Shown piece after piece: positions 1 to 9,049 of a DNA stretch of 44,885 bases (position 1 is its first letter; the number at the start of each line of letters is the position of its first letter). A program made the position numbers and the translations under genes. A model generated the notes under the pieces. The model was not told the DNA's origin. It searched no databases and worked only from the letters and a program-made list of their open reading frames with translations. The stretch is from assembly GCA_002493905.1 (NCBI GenBank), contig DLAJ01000009.1:65895-110779 (forward strand), given 5' to 3'. Source of the DNA: Lachnospiraceae bacterium UBA7050. Lineage in GTDB: Bacteria > Bacillota > Clostridia > Lachnospirales > Lachnospiraceae.

Positions 1-1354
1 CGCGGGCCAGCCGGATATGAATCAAGGCTACGGCATGAACCAGGGGTATGGAATGAACCAGCCAGGCGGCGGTTTTAATCAATCGCCGTATGGTTACAAT
101 ACGGGAGGCGGTCCCGGCTATCAGCAGCAGCAAAAACAGAATAAAAAGAAACTCGGCGTGGTCGTCGGTGTGATAGTCGTTATTTTCCTTGCGATTGTGG
201 GAATCATTGTCGGTGTTGTGCTGAACAAAAAGGATGACAAGCCGGAGGGCGGAGTTGGTTCTTTGGCAGGAGGGCCTACATTGGCACCGAGAGAAGAGGT
301 GACGCCGACACCGGAGCCGACGGATGAGCCGGAACCGACCGATGAACCGGAGCCGACCGACGAACCGGAACCGACCGATGAGCCGGACCCGACGGATGAA
401 CCGGATGTGCCGGAAATTGATCCAGGTCTTGCAACGCAGGGTTCCGTGACGGACTATCGTGCTTCTTTCACTGGTTACTATGGTGACAGCTACATTTTAA
501 TCAAGAATAATCAGTGGGATGGCTACAATCTTGTGTATGCGGATACACAGACAGCATATGCACTTGTGGATTATGACGTCAGATATTTTGCAGTGATTGA
601 CGGGGATGTGTATTTTACGTCGAGAAATTCTGATACGGAGGAATATTCGTTTTACAAGATTGACATGAAAGAGGGAGCACAGCCGGAGCTTTTGTTAAAC
701 GGAACACAGGTATGTTCTTTCTCATACTATGAAGGTTTGATCTATTATGATAATTATGACGATTATTATGAGCTGTACTGCTACGATCCGGTAACGGGAA
801 GCAACGAAAAGATCGATACGGATTCGCTTGGATATTATTACATTTTAGACGGATATATCTATTACCAGCGCCTTGATGATCAGACCATGTGCAAGATGAA
901 GCTTGACGGCAGCGGCAAGGAGACGTTGTTTGCACTTTCCGATTATAATTTGACCAGCGTCAGCTGCCTGACGGCGTTTAATGTCAGCGGTGCAATTCTC
1001 TTTGCGTTTAATACGCCGGATGGGGATATGCTTTTAACGACGGAGGATGGAAGCGCGTACGAGCTGATTGCGGAGGATCTTCAGGACTTTGACCTGAATC
1101 AGGATATTTATTATGCGGACGGCTCCATTTATTATTCCGCCAATAACGGGACGGAAGTGCATAAGCTTGATATTGAAGAATATCTGACTTCGGATTTAGA
1201 GACCATTCCGGACAGCATTATCTGCAATGACAGTTTCTATTACTTTGAAGTGACGGATGGACTCATTTATGTTGAGCTGTACGGCGGCAATAATGAGGTT
1301 GAGGTTATGGATTATCAGACGGGTGAGATTTACAACACCTTTGATTTTTCATAA
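1..1354 (+). CDS. Membrane-anchored propeller-like protein (5' end outside window)
   Basis: The frame is open to the window edge; the first ATG (17) has no ribosome binding site and the codons before it continue the same Gly/Gln/Asn-rich composition, so the N-terminus is probably missing. Counting from that ATG: residues 1-40 are Gly/Tyr/Asn/Gln-rich low complexity; 46-69 form one membrane segment after a Lys-rich stretch; about 100-130 is a Pro/Glu/Asp spacer built of EPTDEP hexapeptides; the rest (about 140-445) has recurring Tyr-rich beta motifs (IYYxD, YxYD, DGxIYY) typical of DUF5050-like propeller domains. The likely topology is a cytoplasmic N-terminus and an extracytoplasmic sensor or binding domain. 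Similar proteins often begin with a zinc ribbon, which cannot be checked here. The domain resembles that of the anti-sigma candidate at 10454. Specific function unknown. Confidence 0.75.
   Translation, partial: AGQPDMNQGYGMNQGYGMNQPGGGFNQSPYGYNTGGGPGYQQQQKQNKKKLGVVVGVIVVIFLAIVGIIVGVVLNKKDDKPEGGVGSLAGGPTLAPREEVTPTPEPTDEPEPTDEPEPTDEPEPTDEPDPTDEPDVPEIDPGLATQGSVTDYRASFTGYYGDSYILIKNNQWDGYNLVYADTQTAYALVDYDVRYFAVIDGDVYFTSRNSDTEEYSFYKIDMKEGAQPELLLNGTQVCSFSYYEGLIYYDNYDDYYELYCYDPVTGSNEKIDTDSLGYYYILDGYIYYQRLDDQTMCKMKLDGSGKETLFALSDYNLTSVSCLTAFNVSGAILFAFNTPDGDMLLTTEDGSAYELIAEDLQDFDLNQDIYYADGSIYYSANNGTEVHKLDIEEYLTSDLETIPDSIICNDSFYYFEVTDGLIYVELYGGNNEVEVMDYQTGEIYNTFDFS
314..403. repeat. Five 18-bp tandem repeats encoding EPTDEP
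   Basis: Five consecutive 18-bp units encode (E/D)PTDEP and form the acidic, proline-rich spacer between the membrane segment and the outer domain. Units differ mainly at third codon positions, so the peptide is conserved more than the DNA. Confidence 0.85.
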
Positions 1355-1357
1355 GTC

Positions 1358-1387
1358 TTGACAAAAAAGAAATCTCCGCATTATAAT
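1358..1387 (+). promoter_or_regulatory. Sigma-A promoter of ileS
   Basis: TTGACA (1358-1363) and TATAAT (1382-1387) are both perfect consensus with an 18-bp spacer. The -35 starts three bases after the stop codon of the preceding gene. Transcription would begin near 1394, just before the T-box leader. Confidence 0.85.
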
Positions 1388-1394
1388 GTCAAAA

Positions 1395-1680
1395 AAGAAA
1401 CAAGATATTTCTAAATCAGAAAGACGTTGACAAAGACAGTAGCCTGATCTGGAAAGTTACAGCGAGCCGGCGGTGGTGCAAGACCGGTACGAGTACGGAT
1501 GAGGTGAACATCACTTTCGAGTCGCAGCCTGAAAGCCTTATGGTAAGTAAATGCTGACGCAGCTCCGGCGTTAAGGGAGACCATATAAACCGATTCCGTA
1601 TGATGCGGGCGGCCGTATGTTGTAAGAGGTGGTAAACGAACAAAGACTTCGTCCTGTTGCGGGACGGAGTCTTTTTTTCG
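1395..1680 (+). promoter_or_regulatory. T-box leader of ileS (tRNA-Ile sensing)
   Basis: This 5' leader carries T-box landmarks: a long stem I with AGCGAGCCGG and GGTGCAAGACCGGT segments, a specifier region GAAC-ATC-AC (ATC at 1510-1512, an Ile codon) followed by TTTCGAGTCGCAGCCTGAAA, and a GGTGGTAA antiterminator motif at about 1629-1635 ahead of a terminator. T-boxes read through when uncharged tRNA pairs with the specifier and the TGGN bulge; TGGT fits an acceptor end ACCA. The T-box motif is divergent (TGGTAAACGA instead of TGGTACCGCG). The specifier agrees with the downstream gene. Confidence 0.88.
1642..1678 (+). terminator. T-box regulated terminator
   Basis: The AAAGACTTCGTCC and GGGACGGAGTCTTT arms form a stem with one mismatch, followed by a run of T. 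Its 5' arm directly follows the GGTGGTAA T-box motif, as expected for mutually exclusive terminator and antiterminator. Confidence 0.85.
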
Positions 1681-1721
1681 GGAATTTGTAAAAAATCTGT
1701 CTGAGGGAAAGGAGCGCAAAG

Positions 1722-4700
1722 ATGTATCAGAAAGTATCAACGGATTTACATTTTGTGGAGCGTGAGAAAGAAGTCAGTGAGTTTTGGAAAGAGCATGATA
1801 TTTTCCGCAAATCCATGGAGCAGAGGAAGGACGGAGAAACCTATACGTTTTATGACGGACCGCCGACGGCAAACGGAAAGCCGCATATCGGGCATGTCTT
1901 AACGCGTGTGATCAAGGACATGATTCCGCGTTACCGTACAATGAAGGGATATATGGTTCCGCGGAAGGCCGGGTGGGACACGCACGGGCTTCCGGTAGAA
2001 CTTGAAGTGGAAAAGCAGCTCGGCTTGGATGGAAAAGAGCAGATTGAGGAATATGGTCTGGACCCGTTTATCTCAAAGTGTAAGGAATCTGTCTGGAAGT
2101 ATAAGGGCATGTGGGAGGATTTCTCACAGACGGTTGGTTTCTGGGCGGATATGGATGATCCGTATGTGACGTATCATGATGATTTTATTGAGTCCGAGTG
2201 GTGGGCGTTAAAGAAGATCTGGGATAAAGGATTATTGTATAAGGGCTTTAAGATCGTGCCATACTGCCCGCGCTGCGGAACGCCGCTTTCCTCCCATGAG
2301 GTGGCGCAGGGGTATAAGGCGGTAAAGGAACGTTCCGCAGTCGTGCGCTTTAAGGTGAAAGGCGAAGACGCTTACTTTCTGGCATGGACGACGACGCCGT
2401 GGACGCTGCCGTCGAATGTTGCGCTCTGCGTGAATCCAGAAGAAGTTTATTGTAAAGTAAAGGCGGCTGACGGCTATACCTACTATATGGCGCAGGCACT
2501 AGCCGATCAGGTGCTTGGCAGACTTGGCGCAGAGGACACCCCGGCATATGAGGTGCTTGAAACTTACAGCGGGAAAGAATTAGAGTACAAAGAGTATGAA
2601 CCGTTGTTTCAATGTGCTGCCTCCGCCGCGGAGAAACAGCATAAAAAGGGACATTATGTGACCTGCGATTCCTATGTCACGATGACGGACGGTACGGGAA
2701 TCGTTCATATTGCGCCGGCATTCGGTGAAGACGACGCACAGGTAGGAAGAAAATATGATCTGCCGTTTGTGCAGTTTGTAGACGGAAAAGGAAATATGAC
2801 GCAGGACACGCCATATGCAGGTCTGTTTGTAAAAAAGGCGGACCCGGAAATCTTAAAAGACCTTGACAAAGAGGGAAAGCTGTTTGACGCGCCGAAGTTT
2901 GAACATGATTATCCGTTCTGCTGGCGCTGTGATACGCCGCTTATTTATTATGCGCGCGAATCATGGTTTATTAAAATGACAGCGGTCAGGGATGCGCTTG
3001 TGCGCAATAACAAAACAGTCAACTGGATTCCGGCATCGATCGGCGAGGGGCGTTTCGGGAACTGGCTTGAAAACATTCAGGACTGGGGCGTTTCGAGAAA
3101 CCGCTATTGGGGGACGCCGCTCAATGTGTGGGAGTGTGAGAGCTGCGCGCATCAGGAATCGGTGGGCTCCCGCGAAGAATTGGAAACATTAAGCGGCAAT
3201 CCGGCAGCACGCACCGTCGAGCTGCACAGGCCGTATGTGGATGAGATCACCTGCACATGTCCGAAGTGCGGCGGTACCATGAAACGTGTGCCGGAAGTGA
3301 TTGACTGCTGGTTTGATTCCGGTGCAATGCCGTTTGCACAGCACCATTATCCGTTTGAAAATAAGGAGCTCTTTGAGTCCCAGTTCCCGGCACAGTTCAT
3401 TTCTGAGGCGGTTGACCAGACGCGCGGTTGGTTTTACTCGCTGATGGCGGAGTCCACGTTATTGTTTGACAAAGCCCCCTATGAGAATGTCATTGTGCTC
3501 GGCCATGTGCAGGATGAAAACGGGCAGAAAATGAGTAAGTCCAAAGGAAATGCGATCGATCCATTTGAGGCGCTAGAGACGTACGGAGCGGATGCGATCC
3601 GCTGGTATTTTTATATCAACTCTGCGCCATGGCTGCCGAACCGTTTTCACGGAAAAGCGGTACAGGAGGGACAGCGCAAATTCCTCGGAACATTGTGGAA
3701 TACGTATGCATTTTTTGTCCTGTATGCGAATATTGACCAGTTTGACGCAACGAAATTTAAGCTGGAATATGATAAACTTCCCGTCATGGATAAATGGCTG
3801 CTTTCGAAGCTGAATACGGCAGTCCGCGCGGTGGATGACCATCTGGACAATTACCGGATACCTGAGGCAGCCAAGGTGCTTGACAATTTTGTGGATGAAA
3901 TGAGCAACTGGTATGTCAGAAGAAGCCGTGAGCGTTTCTGGGCAAAGGGCATGGAACAGGATAAGATCAATGCCTATATGACGCTTTATACAGCGCTCGT
4001 TACGATTGCGAAATGTGCGGCTCCGATGGTGCCCTTCATGACCGAGGAGATTTACCGCAATCTGGTGTGCAGCATTGATGCGTCGGCACCGGAAAGCATT
4101 CATCTGTGCGATTTCCCGACGGTGGATGAGTCCATGATCGACGCGAAGTTAGAGGCGGATATGGAGGAGGTATTGGAGCTTGTCGTCATGGGACGTGCGG
4201 CGCGCAATACCGCCAATATCAAGAACCGGCAGCCGATCGGAACCATGTTTGTAAAGGCCGGCAGAGAACTTGACGCGTTCTATCAGGATATTGTCAGAGA
4301 TGAACTGAATGTCAAGCAGCTTGTATTTACTGATGAGGTCAGCGAATTTACGAGCTACAGCTTCAAACCGCAGTTAAAGACGGTTGGACCGAAATACGGA
4401 AAACAGCTTGGCGGCATTAAGGAGCATCTGGCAGGGCTGGACGGAAATGCGGCAATGAAGGAGCTGAAGGAGAAAGGTGCTCTTATCTTTTCCGTGGACG
4501 GCACGGAGGTTTCGCTTACTGAGGAAGACCTGCTCATTGAGATGACGCAGAGGGAAGGCTATGTTGCGGAGTCCGATCATGATACAACCGTTGTGCTGGA
4601 TGCGAATCTGACAGAGGAGCTGATCGAGGAAGGCTTTGTTTATGAGATCATCAGCAAGATTCAGACGATGCGCAAGGACAGCGGCTTTGAGGTCATGGAT

Positions 4701-4883
4701 CACATTCGGGTTTATGTGAGCGGTAACGAGAAAATTGCGAAGTTGATCGCAGCACATGAGCAGTCGATCGGAACAAAGGTGCTTGCGGAGGCATTTGTCG
4801 AGGGTAAAAGCTGCGAGGGCGCAAAGGAGTGGAACATCAACGGAGAGAATGTGGTGCTCGGCGTGGAGAAAAGCGCGCTTTGA
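1722..4883 (+). CDS. ileS: Isoleucyl-tRNA synthetase
   Basis: Charges tRNA-Ile with isoleucine in the cytoplasm. At 1053 residues it has full family length. Visible landmarks are the class I HIGH motif (residues 55-58, PHIGH), GWDTHGLPVE after it, the editing-domain WTTTPWTLPSN segment (about 222-232), and KMSKS at 603-607. There is no CxxC zinc finger at the C-terminus, and the PPTANGKPHIGH context is closer to the eukaryote-like IleRS2 type than to the Bacillus IleRS1 type; IleRS2 enzymes are often less sensitive to mupirocin, which is an inference here. The start is fixed by AAAGGAG (1708-1714), seven bases before ATG. It is a single-gene transcription unit under the T-box leader, ended by the terminator at 4991. 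Confidence 0.97.
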   Translation: MYQKVSTDLHFVEREKEVSEFWKEHDIFRKSMEQRKDGETYTFYDGPPTANGKPHIGHVLTRVIKDMIPRYRTMKGYMVPRKAGWDTHGLPVELEVEKQLGLDGKEQIEEYGLDPFISKCKESVWKYKGMWEDFSQTVGFWADMDDPYVTYHDDFIESEWWALKKIWDKGLLYKGFKIVPYCPRCGTPLSSHEVAQGYKAVKERSAVVRFKVKGEDAYFLAWTTTPWTLPSNVALCVNPEEVYCKVKAADGYTYYMAQALADQVLGRLGAEDTPAYEVLETYSGKELEYKEYEPLFQCAASAAEKQHKKGHYVTCDSYVTMTDGTGIVHIAPAFGEDDAQVGRKYDLPFVQFVDGKGNMTQDTPYAGLFVKKADPEILKDLDKEGKLFDAPKFEHDYPFCWRCDTPLIYYARESWFIKMTAVRDALVRNNKTVNWIPASIGEGRFGNWLENIQDWGVSRNRYWGTPLNVWECESCAHQESVGSREELETLSGNPAARTVELHRPYVDEITCTCPKCGGTMKRVPEVIDCWFDSGAMPFAQHHYPFENKELFESQFPAQFISEAVDQTRGWFYSLMAESTLLFDKAPYENVIVLGHVQDENGQKMSKSKGNAIDPFEALETYGADAIRWYFYINSAPWLPNRFHGKAVQEGQRKFLGTLWNTYAFFVLYANIDQFDATKFKLEYDKLPVMDKWLLSKLNTAVRAVDDHLDNYRIPEAAKVLDNFVDEMSNWYVRRSRERFWAKGMEQDKINAYMTLYTALVTIAKCAAPMVPFMTEEIYRNLVCSIDASAPESIHLCDFPTVDESMIDAKLEADMEEVLELVVMGRAARNTANIKNRQPIGTMFVKAGRELDAFYQDIVRDELNVKQLVFTDEVSEFTSYSFKPQLKTVGPKYGKQLGGIKEHLAGLDGNAAMKELKEKGALIFSVDGTEVSLTEEDLLIEMTQREGYVAESDHDTTVVLDANLTEELIEEGFVYEIISKIQTMRKDSGFEVMDHIRVYVSGNEKIAKLIAAHEQSIGTKVLAEAFVEGKSCEGAKEWNINGENVVLGVEKSAL

Positions 4884-4990
4884 ACGCGTTCGGTGTCGTG
4901 ATTTTCGATATCCTGCCATGTACGGACGTGCATGGATAGGATGCTGTGTTGGAACAGGGGATATAGTATAGTCTATATATGAAATGAGAT

Positions 4991-5025
4991 AAGCGGCAGG
5001 GAGAGAATCCCTGCCGCTTTGTTTT
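4991..5025 (+). terminator. Intrinsic terminator after ileS
   Basis: A perfect 12-bp stem (AAGCGGCAGGGA with TCCCTGCCGCTT), five-base loop and TGTTTTG tail. Nearly the same hairpin recurs at 9752. Confidence 0.85.
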
Positions 5026-5076
5026 GCACACATGATAAAAATTGTGAACGTCGGATTTTTTTACAAGGATGTTGTA

Positions 5077-5105
5077 TTGACAAAAAGGTCTATAAGATAT
5101 AGACT
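5077..5105 (+). promoter_or_regulatory. Probable promoter of the NHL lipoprotein operon
   Basis: TTGACA at 5077-5082. Possible -10 boxes are TAGACT (5100-5105, spacer 17) or TATAGA (5098-5103, spacer 15). The -35 is perfect; the -10 is weak. Confidence 0.5.
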
Positions 5106-5154
5106 AAAGAAGGATAACGCAGTATTTTTTAGGAAAATAAGAGGTACAGATATC

Positions 5155-6255
5155 ATGCGGAGAACTCGGATTTTCATTGCGATGGCAGGGGGCATATTGC
5201 TGTTGTCCGCCTGCGGAAATACAAAAGAAGATTTCGGAACAGGAAGAACACTTCCGGATACGATTCCGATCATGTATACGGAGAGTGAAGCAGAAGAATT
5301 TCACAACACACCTATCGACCCGCTGTGCGATGGATTTGAAGATGTCTATCATGTAAATATTTGGGAGGCGGAGCAGACAGGAATTGAAAGACCGTATGGA
5401 GTCTGTGCGGTGGGGGATGCAGTCTATGTCTGTGATTTTGATAGGTCCTGTGTGGTGGAGCTGGATAAAAGTGGAAACCGCGCTGCGTCATACGGAGAGT
5501 ATGGAGAAGGAGAGGGGCAGTTTCGAAATCCTACTGCAATAATCAGGCATGACGGTTTGATCTATGTGCTGGATCAGGGTAATAACCGGGTACAGGTTTT
5601 TGACGGAGAGATGAATTATTTAAGGCAGGTTGTATATGCCGGGAGGGCTTTCAGTGAAAATGTATATTTTCAGGATATGGCAATTGATGCGGACGGCACG
5701 ATTTATCTGAGCGTCTGGGAGAGCAGCGACATCAGAACCGCAGTATATTACATTTCTGAGGATGGGAATACCAATCCGATCATGCCGCGGATCGGCGGAG
5801 TGCTTGCGGAGTATGAGGGTGAAGTGTATGCAATGAACGCATATTGGTATTATCAGGACTATGTGAAACTTCCCGGTCATGATCGTCCGGAAGCTGTTTA
5901 TACAGCGACGCGAGAAGGTCCATGCTTTTTTATTGGATGCAGCAAAAAAGGACTTGAACAGCTTGCAGAGCTTCCTTATGGATATAACCCGGCAGATTTT
6001 TGCATTGTAAATGATATGATCTATGCGATTTCTGTTCGCATGAAATGGGGAGGTGCAGATGTGCAGATTAACCGTCTGTCCATGCAGGGAGAATTGGATT
6101 CTGCAGTTTATATCTGTGAGACCGGGGAAAGGGATGGCTCTAATATCTTAAACGAGCCGCTTGAATATCCATGGTATCTTGACGTTGTGGATGGTGATCA
6201 TATTTATGCAGTCGATTCGCTGTGGAAGACGGTCTACTACTTTGAGAAAAAGTAG
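5155..6255 (+). CDS. NHL-repeat beta-propeller lipoprotein
   Basis: Predicted secreted lipoprotein of 366 residues. The ATG at 5155 is chosen because it begins a clean signal peptide (MRRTRIF, hydrophobic core, lipobox LLSAC) and has AAGAGG upstream; an ATG 123 bases earlier would overlap the promoter. After the signal peptide, segments such as PYGVCAVGDAVYVCDFD, FRNPTAIIRHDGLIYVLD and NNRVQVFD match NHL propeller blades; roughly six blades fit the length. Propellers of this type bind peptides, glycans or partner proteins outside the membrane. It appears to lead a run with two permeases and an ABC ATPase, so it may be their extracytoplasmic partner. Substrate unknown. Confidence 0.8.
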   Translation: MRRTRIFIAMAGGILLLSACGNTKEDFGTGRTLPDTIPIMYTESEAEEFHNTPIDPLCDGFEDVYHVNIWEAEQTGIERPYGVCAVGDAVYVCDFDRSCVVELDKSGNRAASYGEYGEGEGQFRNPTAIIRHDGLIYVLDQGNNRVQVFDGEMNYLRQVVYAGRAFSENVYFQDMAIDADGTIYLSVWESSDIRTAVYYISEDGNTNPIMPRIGGVLAEYEGEVYAMNAYWYYQDYVKLPGHDRPEAVYTATREGPCFFIGCSKKGLEQLAELPYGYNPADFCIVNDMIYAISVRMKWGGADVQINRLSMQGELDSAVYICETGERDGSNILNEPLEYPWYLDVVDGDHIYAVDSLWKTVYYFEKK

Positions 6256-6287
6256 ATGTATGCGCAGAGAAATAAGGAAATGAAGAA

Positions 6288-6395
6288 ATGTACGGGACCC
6301 GCTGGTATCTGGGTTTTGAGATCCTGCGTGGTTCGGAGCGTGAATTTGTCGGAGAAGTCAGTTTAGAGGGATTGGAGCGTATTCTTATGAAGTAA
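6288..6395 (+). CDS. Small ORF, 35 residues, unrecognised
   Basis: An ATG at 6288 with AAGGA about nine bases upstream opens a 35-residue frame beginning MYGTRWYLGFEIL and ending LERILMK. Codon use resembles the neighbours. It lies between the NHL lipoprotein and the first permease in the same orientation. It has no signal peptide or membrane segment. It could be a small operon protein, a remnant of a larger gene, or chance. Confidence 0.35.
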   Translation: MYGTRWYLGFEILRGSEREFVGEVSLEGLERILMK

Positions 6396-6475
6396 AACGG
6401 CATGGAGAATAGTATTCTGGATGAAATAACGGCAGCAGAACGCCGGAAAAGTATGTGAAAAGGAGAATTGCGGCT

Positions 6476-7558
6476 ATGAGAGGGATTTTGCATATATGGT
6501 ATCACCATCGGGCTTTGAATGTGGTTGTTATCGTGACAATTGCAATCGGCCTGATGTTTCCGCTAGCAATTCTATCGACGGCGAGCTTTATGCTTGACAA
6601 TCTGATGCTGTGTCGTTATGAGGATCCGCAGAACCGGATCGTCGCTGACTGCAGGAGCGTTTATCAGGAACCGGAGAAGCTGGACGGATGGCTGGATACG
6701 GGTGATGCTGCCGATTATGGGTATATTGCGTATAAAGGCGTTTTATGGCTGGCAGACAAAGAGGTAAGGACGATTGGTGCGGCGGGAGTGACGCCGGAAT
6801 ATTTTGAACTGGAAGGGTTTGAATTAGAAAAAGGGAGAATGATTACGCTGGAGGAATATGCGCAGGGGGCGCATGTCTGTCTGATCAGGGATGATTTCGG
6901 TGTGTCGGTCGGTGGGACGGTTTCACTTATGGGAGAGGAGTATGAGGTGGTCGGACAGGTCAATGTGCCCAAAATGTACGGTGTGATTGCTGTTCCGTAC
7001 CGCTGTATGGAAGAACTTGCCATGGGGGACGCTATGCAGTTCCGGCTGTCTTTTCGCATGAAAGATAAAGAATCAGCGCTCCGCTTTCAGATGTCAAGTC
7101 TTGGCTTTTCGGATAGTATTCTGAATTTTGCGCGGGGGGAAGAAATCAATGCGCCCTATATAGATTCCATACGCGGGCAGATTTCAGATTTGCTGAAAAA
7201 AGGAAGTATTGTCATGGCTGCGGCGCTGGTCAGCATTGTTTTTATCCTGACCGGAAAGGCTTTCGAGGAGCGTTATCTGATTGGACTGCGCATCGCTATG
7301 GGGGCCACGGGGACACGCATTTATGGGGAGCTTCTCATGGAGAACGGGATTTTGACGGCTTTTGCACTGCTGCTCGATCTGATGCTTTTTCCGATTGTCA
7401 TACGCCATATGCGTACGGTCTACGGGTATCCGTCCGCATGGATGCTTGCCGGTATTGCGGGAGCGCTGTTTTTCATTGTGGCGGCGGTGTCGGGAATCGT
7501 ATATCTGCGGGCGGCGGGAAAAAAAGCGCCTGCGGCGCTGCTGAAAGAGGAAAATTAA
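6476..7558 (+). CDS. FtsX/MacB-type ABC transporter permease (1)
   Basis: Membrane permease of 360 residues. One N-terminal membrane segment (about 12-35) is followed by an extracytoplasmic domain of about 180 residues and three C-terminal membrane segments (about 235-255, 283-305, 322-345), the topology of the FtsX/MacB family. The motif between segments (GLRIAMGATGTRIYGELLMENG) is the usual FtsX-like coupling segment that contacts the ATPase. The ATG at 6476 is preferred over a GTG at 6455 because AGGAG lies about ten bases upstream of it. It probably works with the second permease (7651) and the ATPase (9050), as MacB-type systems use two permease copies. Confidence 0.8.
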   Translation: MRGILHIWYHHRALNVVVIVTIAIGLMFPLAILSTASFMLDNLMLCRYEDPQNRIVADCRSVYQEPEKLDGWLDTGDAADYGYIAYKGVLWLADKEVRTIGAAGVTPEYFELEGFELEKGRMITLEEYAQGAHVCLIRDDFGVSVGGTVSLMGEEYEVVGQVNVPKMYGVIAVPYRCMEELAMGDAMQFRLSFRMKDKESALRFQMSSLGFSDSILNFARGEEINAPYIDSIRGQISDLLKKGSIVMAAALVSIVFILTGKAFEERYLIGLRIAMGATGTRIYGELLMENGILTAFALLLDLMLFPIVIRHMRTVYGYPSAWMLAGIAGALFFIVAAVSGIVYLRAAGKKAPAALLKEEN

Positions 7559-7650
7559 GCAGGATTTTTATCTGCGTATTTTATAAAAACAGCCAGTTGG
7601 AAAATTGCGGCTTGTGCAGAGGGTTTCAAGGGGGAGGATCGGATAGCGTT

Positions 7651-8919
7651 ATGGATTATTTTTTCAAAAAAACAGGCAGAATGATCTGGCTGCAGAAAGG
7701 ATTCTATCTGCTGCTTTTGATTCAGACGGCGGCAGGAGTTTATTTGTTCTCCTATTGTCTGAATACGACAATGTCATGCGATGATACCGTGCGAAGAATC
7801 GATGAGGGTATCGGGACGGATGCGATCCAGCTTACCTGTTATCTGACCGGTACGAACTTTCAGCCTGACGGATTCCCGGTAACGCCGGGGCAGATGGCGC
7901 GTCTGCGGGAGAATGAGGGAACAAAAGGGCTTGGTGTCCAATATCTGCCTTATGTGCGGGGGACGGCTGACTTTGCCGGCGGAGGGGAAAGCAGGACGAT
8001 TTACCTGCTTTTTGCGGATGAAGAGAGCGGCGCGTTCCTTGGGTTTGACGGGATACCGGAACAGGGGTGCATCGGGAGCCGTGCGGCGGATGTGCTGCGA
8101 AGGTGGGAAACAGAGGGGCAGCAATCTGCTGTGCGGCAGGAAGAAACCGCGTTTGGGCTTTCTTCCCTGATGTTTTTTGAAAATCAAATTGTATATAAGG
8201 AGGAATGGAATTGCCCGCTTGACTGCCTGCAGCCGATGAGAGCGGATCTGGAGGAGCGGGTGGTCAGCGGTTCCTATGACAACGTTTCCGCGGACAACCA
8301 GATTTTATTGACGGACTGTATTGTGCTTCCGCTTGAGCGGATGGGAGCGCTTGCAGAGGCAAAAGGTCTAAACGGTAAGGTGTCCGTGCAGTTTTTTACG
8401 GAAGGCTGGGACGGGGATTTCAGAATTTTTGCGGACTTTGTCAGGGAACTGAACGCCGCAGGGACAGACTATCATTTTTCGTTGACACAGCAGTCTGTGG
8501 AATTGCATAACAGTGCGGAGGATATCATGATACCGTACCGGGAGTCGCTCTGGGTAGGCGTTTCCGTACTTGCGATTACGACAAGCGGCATGATCGGCGC
8601 CTTTATTCTGATTCTTCACCGACGGGAAAAAACCAACGCGGTTTCGGTCGCATGCGGCGCAACATACGGGCGGTTGTTTGCGGAACTCTTAGCTGAGGCT
8701 GGCAGCGTGATTATGGCAGGTACGCTGGCCGGACTGATTGCCTCTGTTCCATCCGTTTTGAACGTGCACATCAGCGCTCTTTCCATGAATGGGATTATGC
8801 ATGCAAAAGCCGTTTGGGGCTGTCTGGGAATCGGTATGCTTTCGGCATTTGTCATCTGTGCCGCGGCTGCGATTCTTGTCAGGAGACGGCAGCTTGCAGA
8901 GGTGCTGAAGGAAGCTTAG
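7651..8919 (+). CDS. FtsX/MacB-type ABC transporter permease (2)
   Basis: Permease of 422 residues starting at ATG 7651 with GGGGGAGG about 13 bases upstream. The frame is open to 7438, but that extension overlaps the previous gene and carries no signal. It has an N-terminal membrane segment (about 17-37), an extracytoplasmic domain of about 260 residues, then three membrane segments (about 305-327, 350-375, 392-412). The coupling stretch NAVSVACGATYGRLFAELLAEAGS parallels that of permease 1. The two permeases are only distantly similar and would form a heterodimer. The 92-base gap to permease 1 has no terminator. Confidence 0.8.
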   Translation: MDYFFKKTGRMIWLQKGFYLLLLIQTAAGVYLFSYCLNTTMSCDDTVRRIDEGIGTDAIQLTCYLTGTNFQPDGFPVTPGQMARLRENEGTKGLGVQYLPYVRGTADFAGGGESRTIYLLFADEESGAFLGFDGIPEQGCIGSRAADVLRRWETEGQQSAVRQEETAFGLSSLMFFENQIVYKEEWNCPLDCLQPMRADLEERVVSGSYDNVSADNQILLTDCIVLPLERMGALAEAKGLNGKVSVQFFTEGWDGDFRIFADFVRELNAAGTDYHFSLTQQSVELHNSAEDIMIPYRESLWVGVSVLAITTSGMIGAFILILHRREKTNAVSVACGATYGRLFAELLAEAGSVIMAGTLAGLIASVPSVLNVHISALSMNGIMHAKAVWGCLGIGMLSAFVICAAAAILVRRRQLAEVLKEA

Positions 8920-9049
8920 GAAAAAATGCAGGGAAGCTAAAATGCAGAGCTTAGTCATACAGCTTTGCGGGCAGGCAGAGGGCGGACTGTTATGATGTGG
9001 GATGGAGAGCCAAAGCGGATTGCCGGACGAAAGGGGGCAGAGGAATAAA

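Noticed and set aside
4374..5033. A 219-codon minus-strand frame
   Set aside because: It overlaps the 3' end of ileS in antisense, has no binding site and its composition (His, Arg, Leu-rich) is that of a shadow frame.
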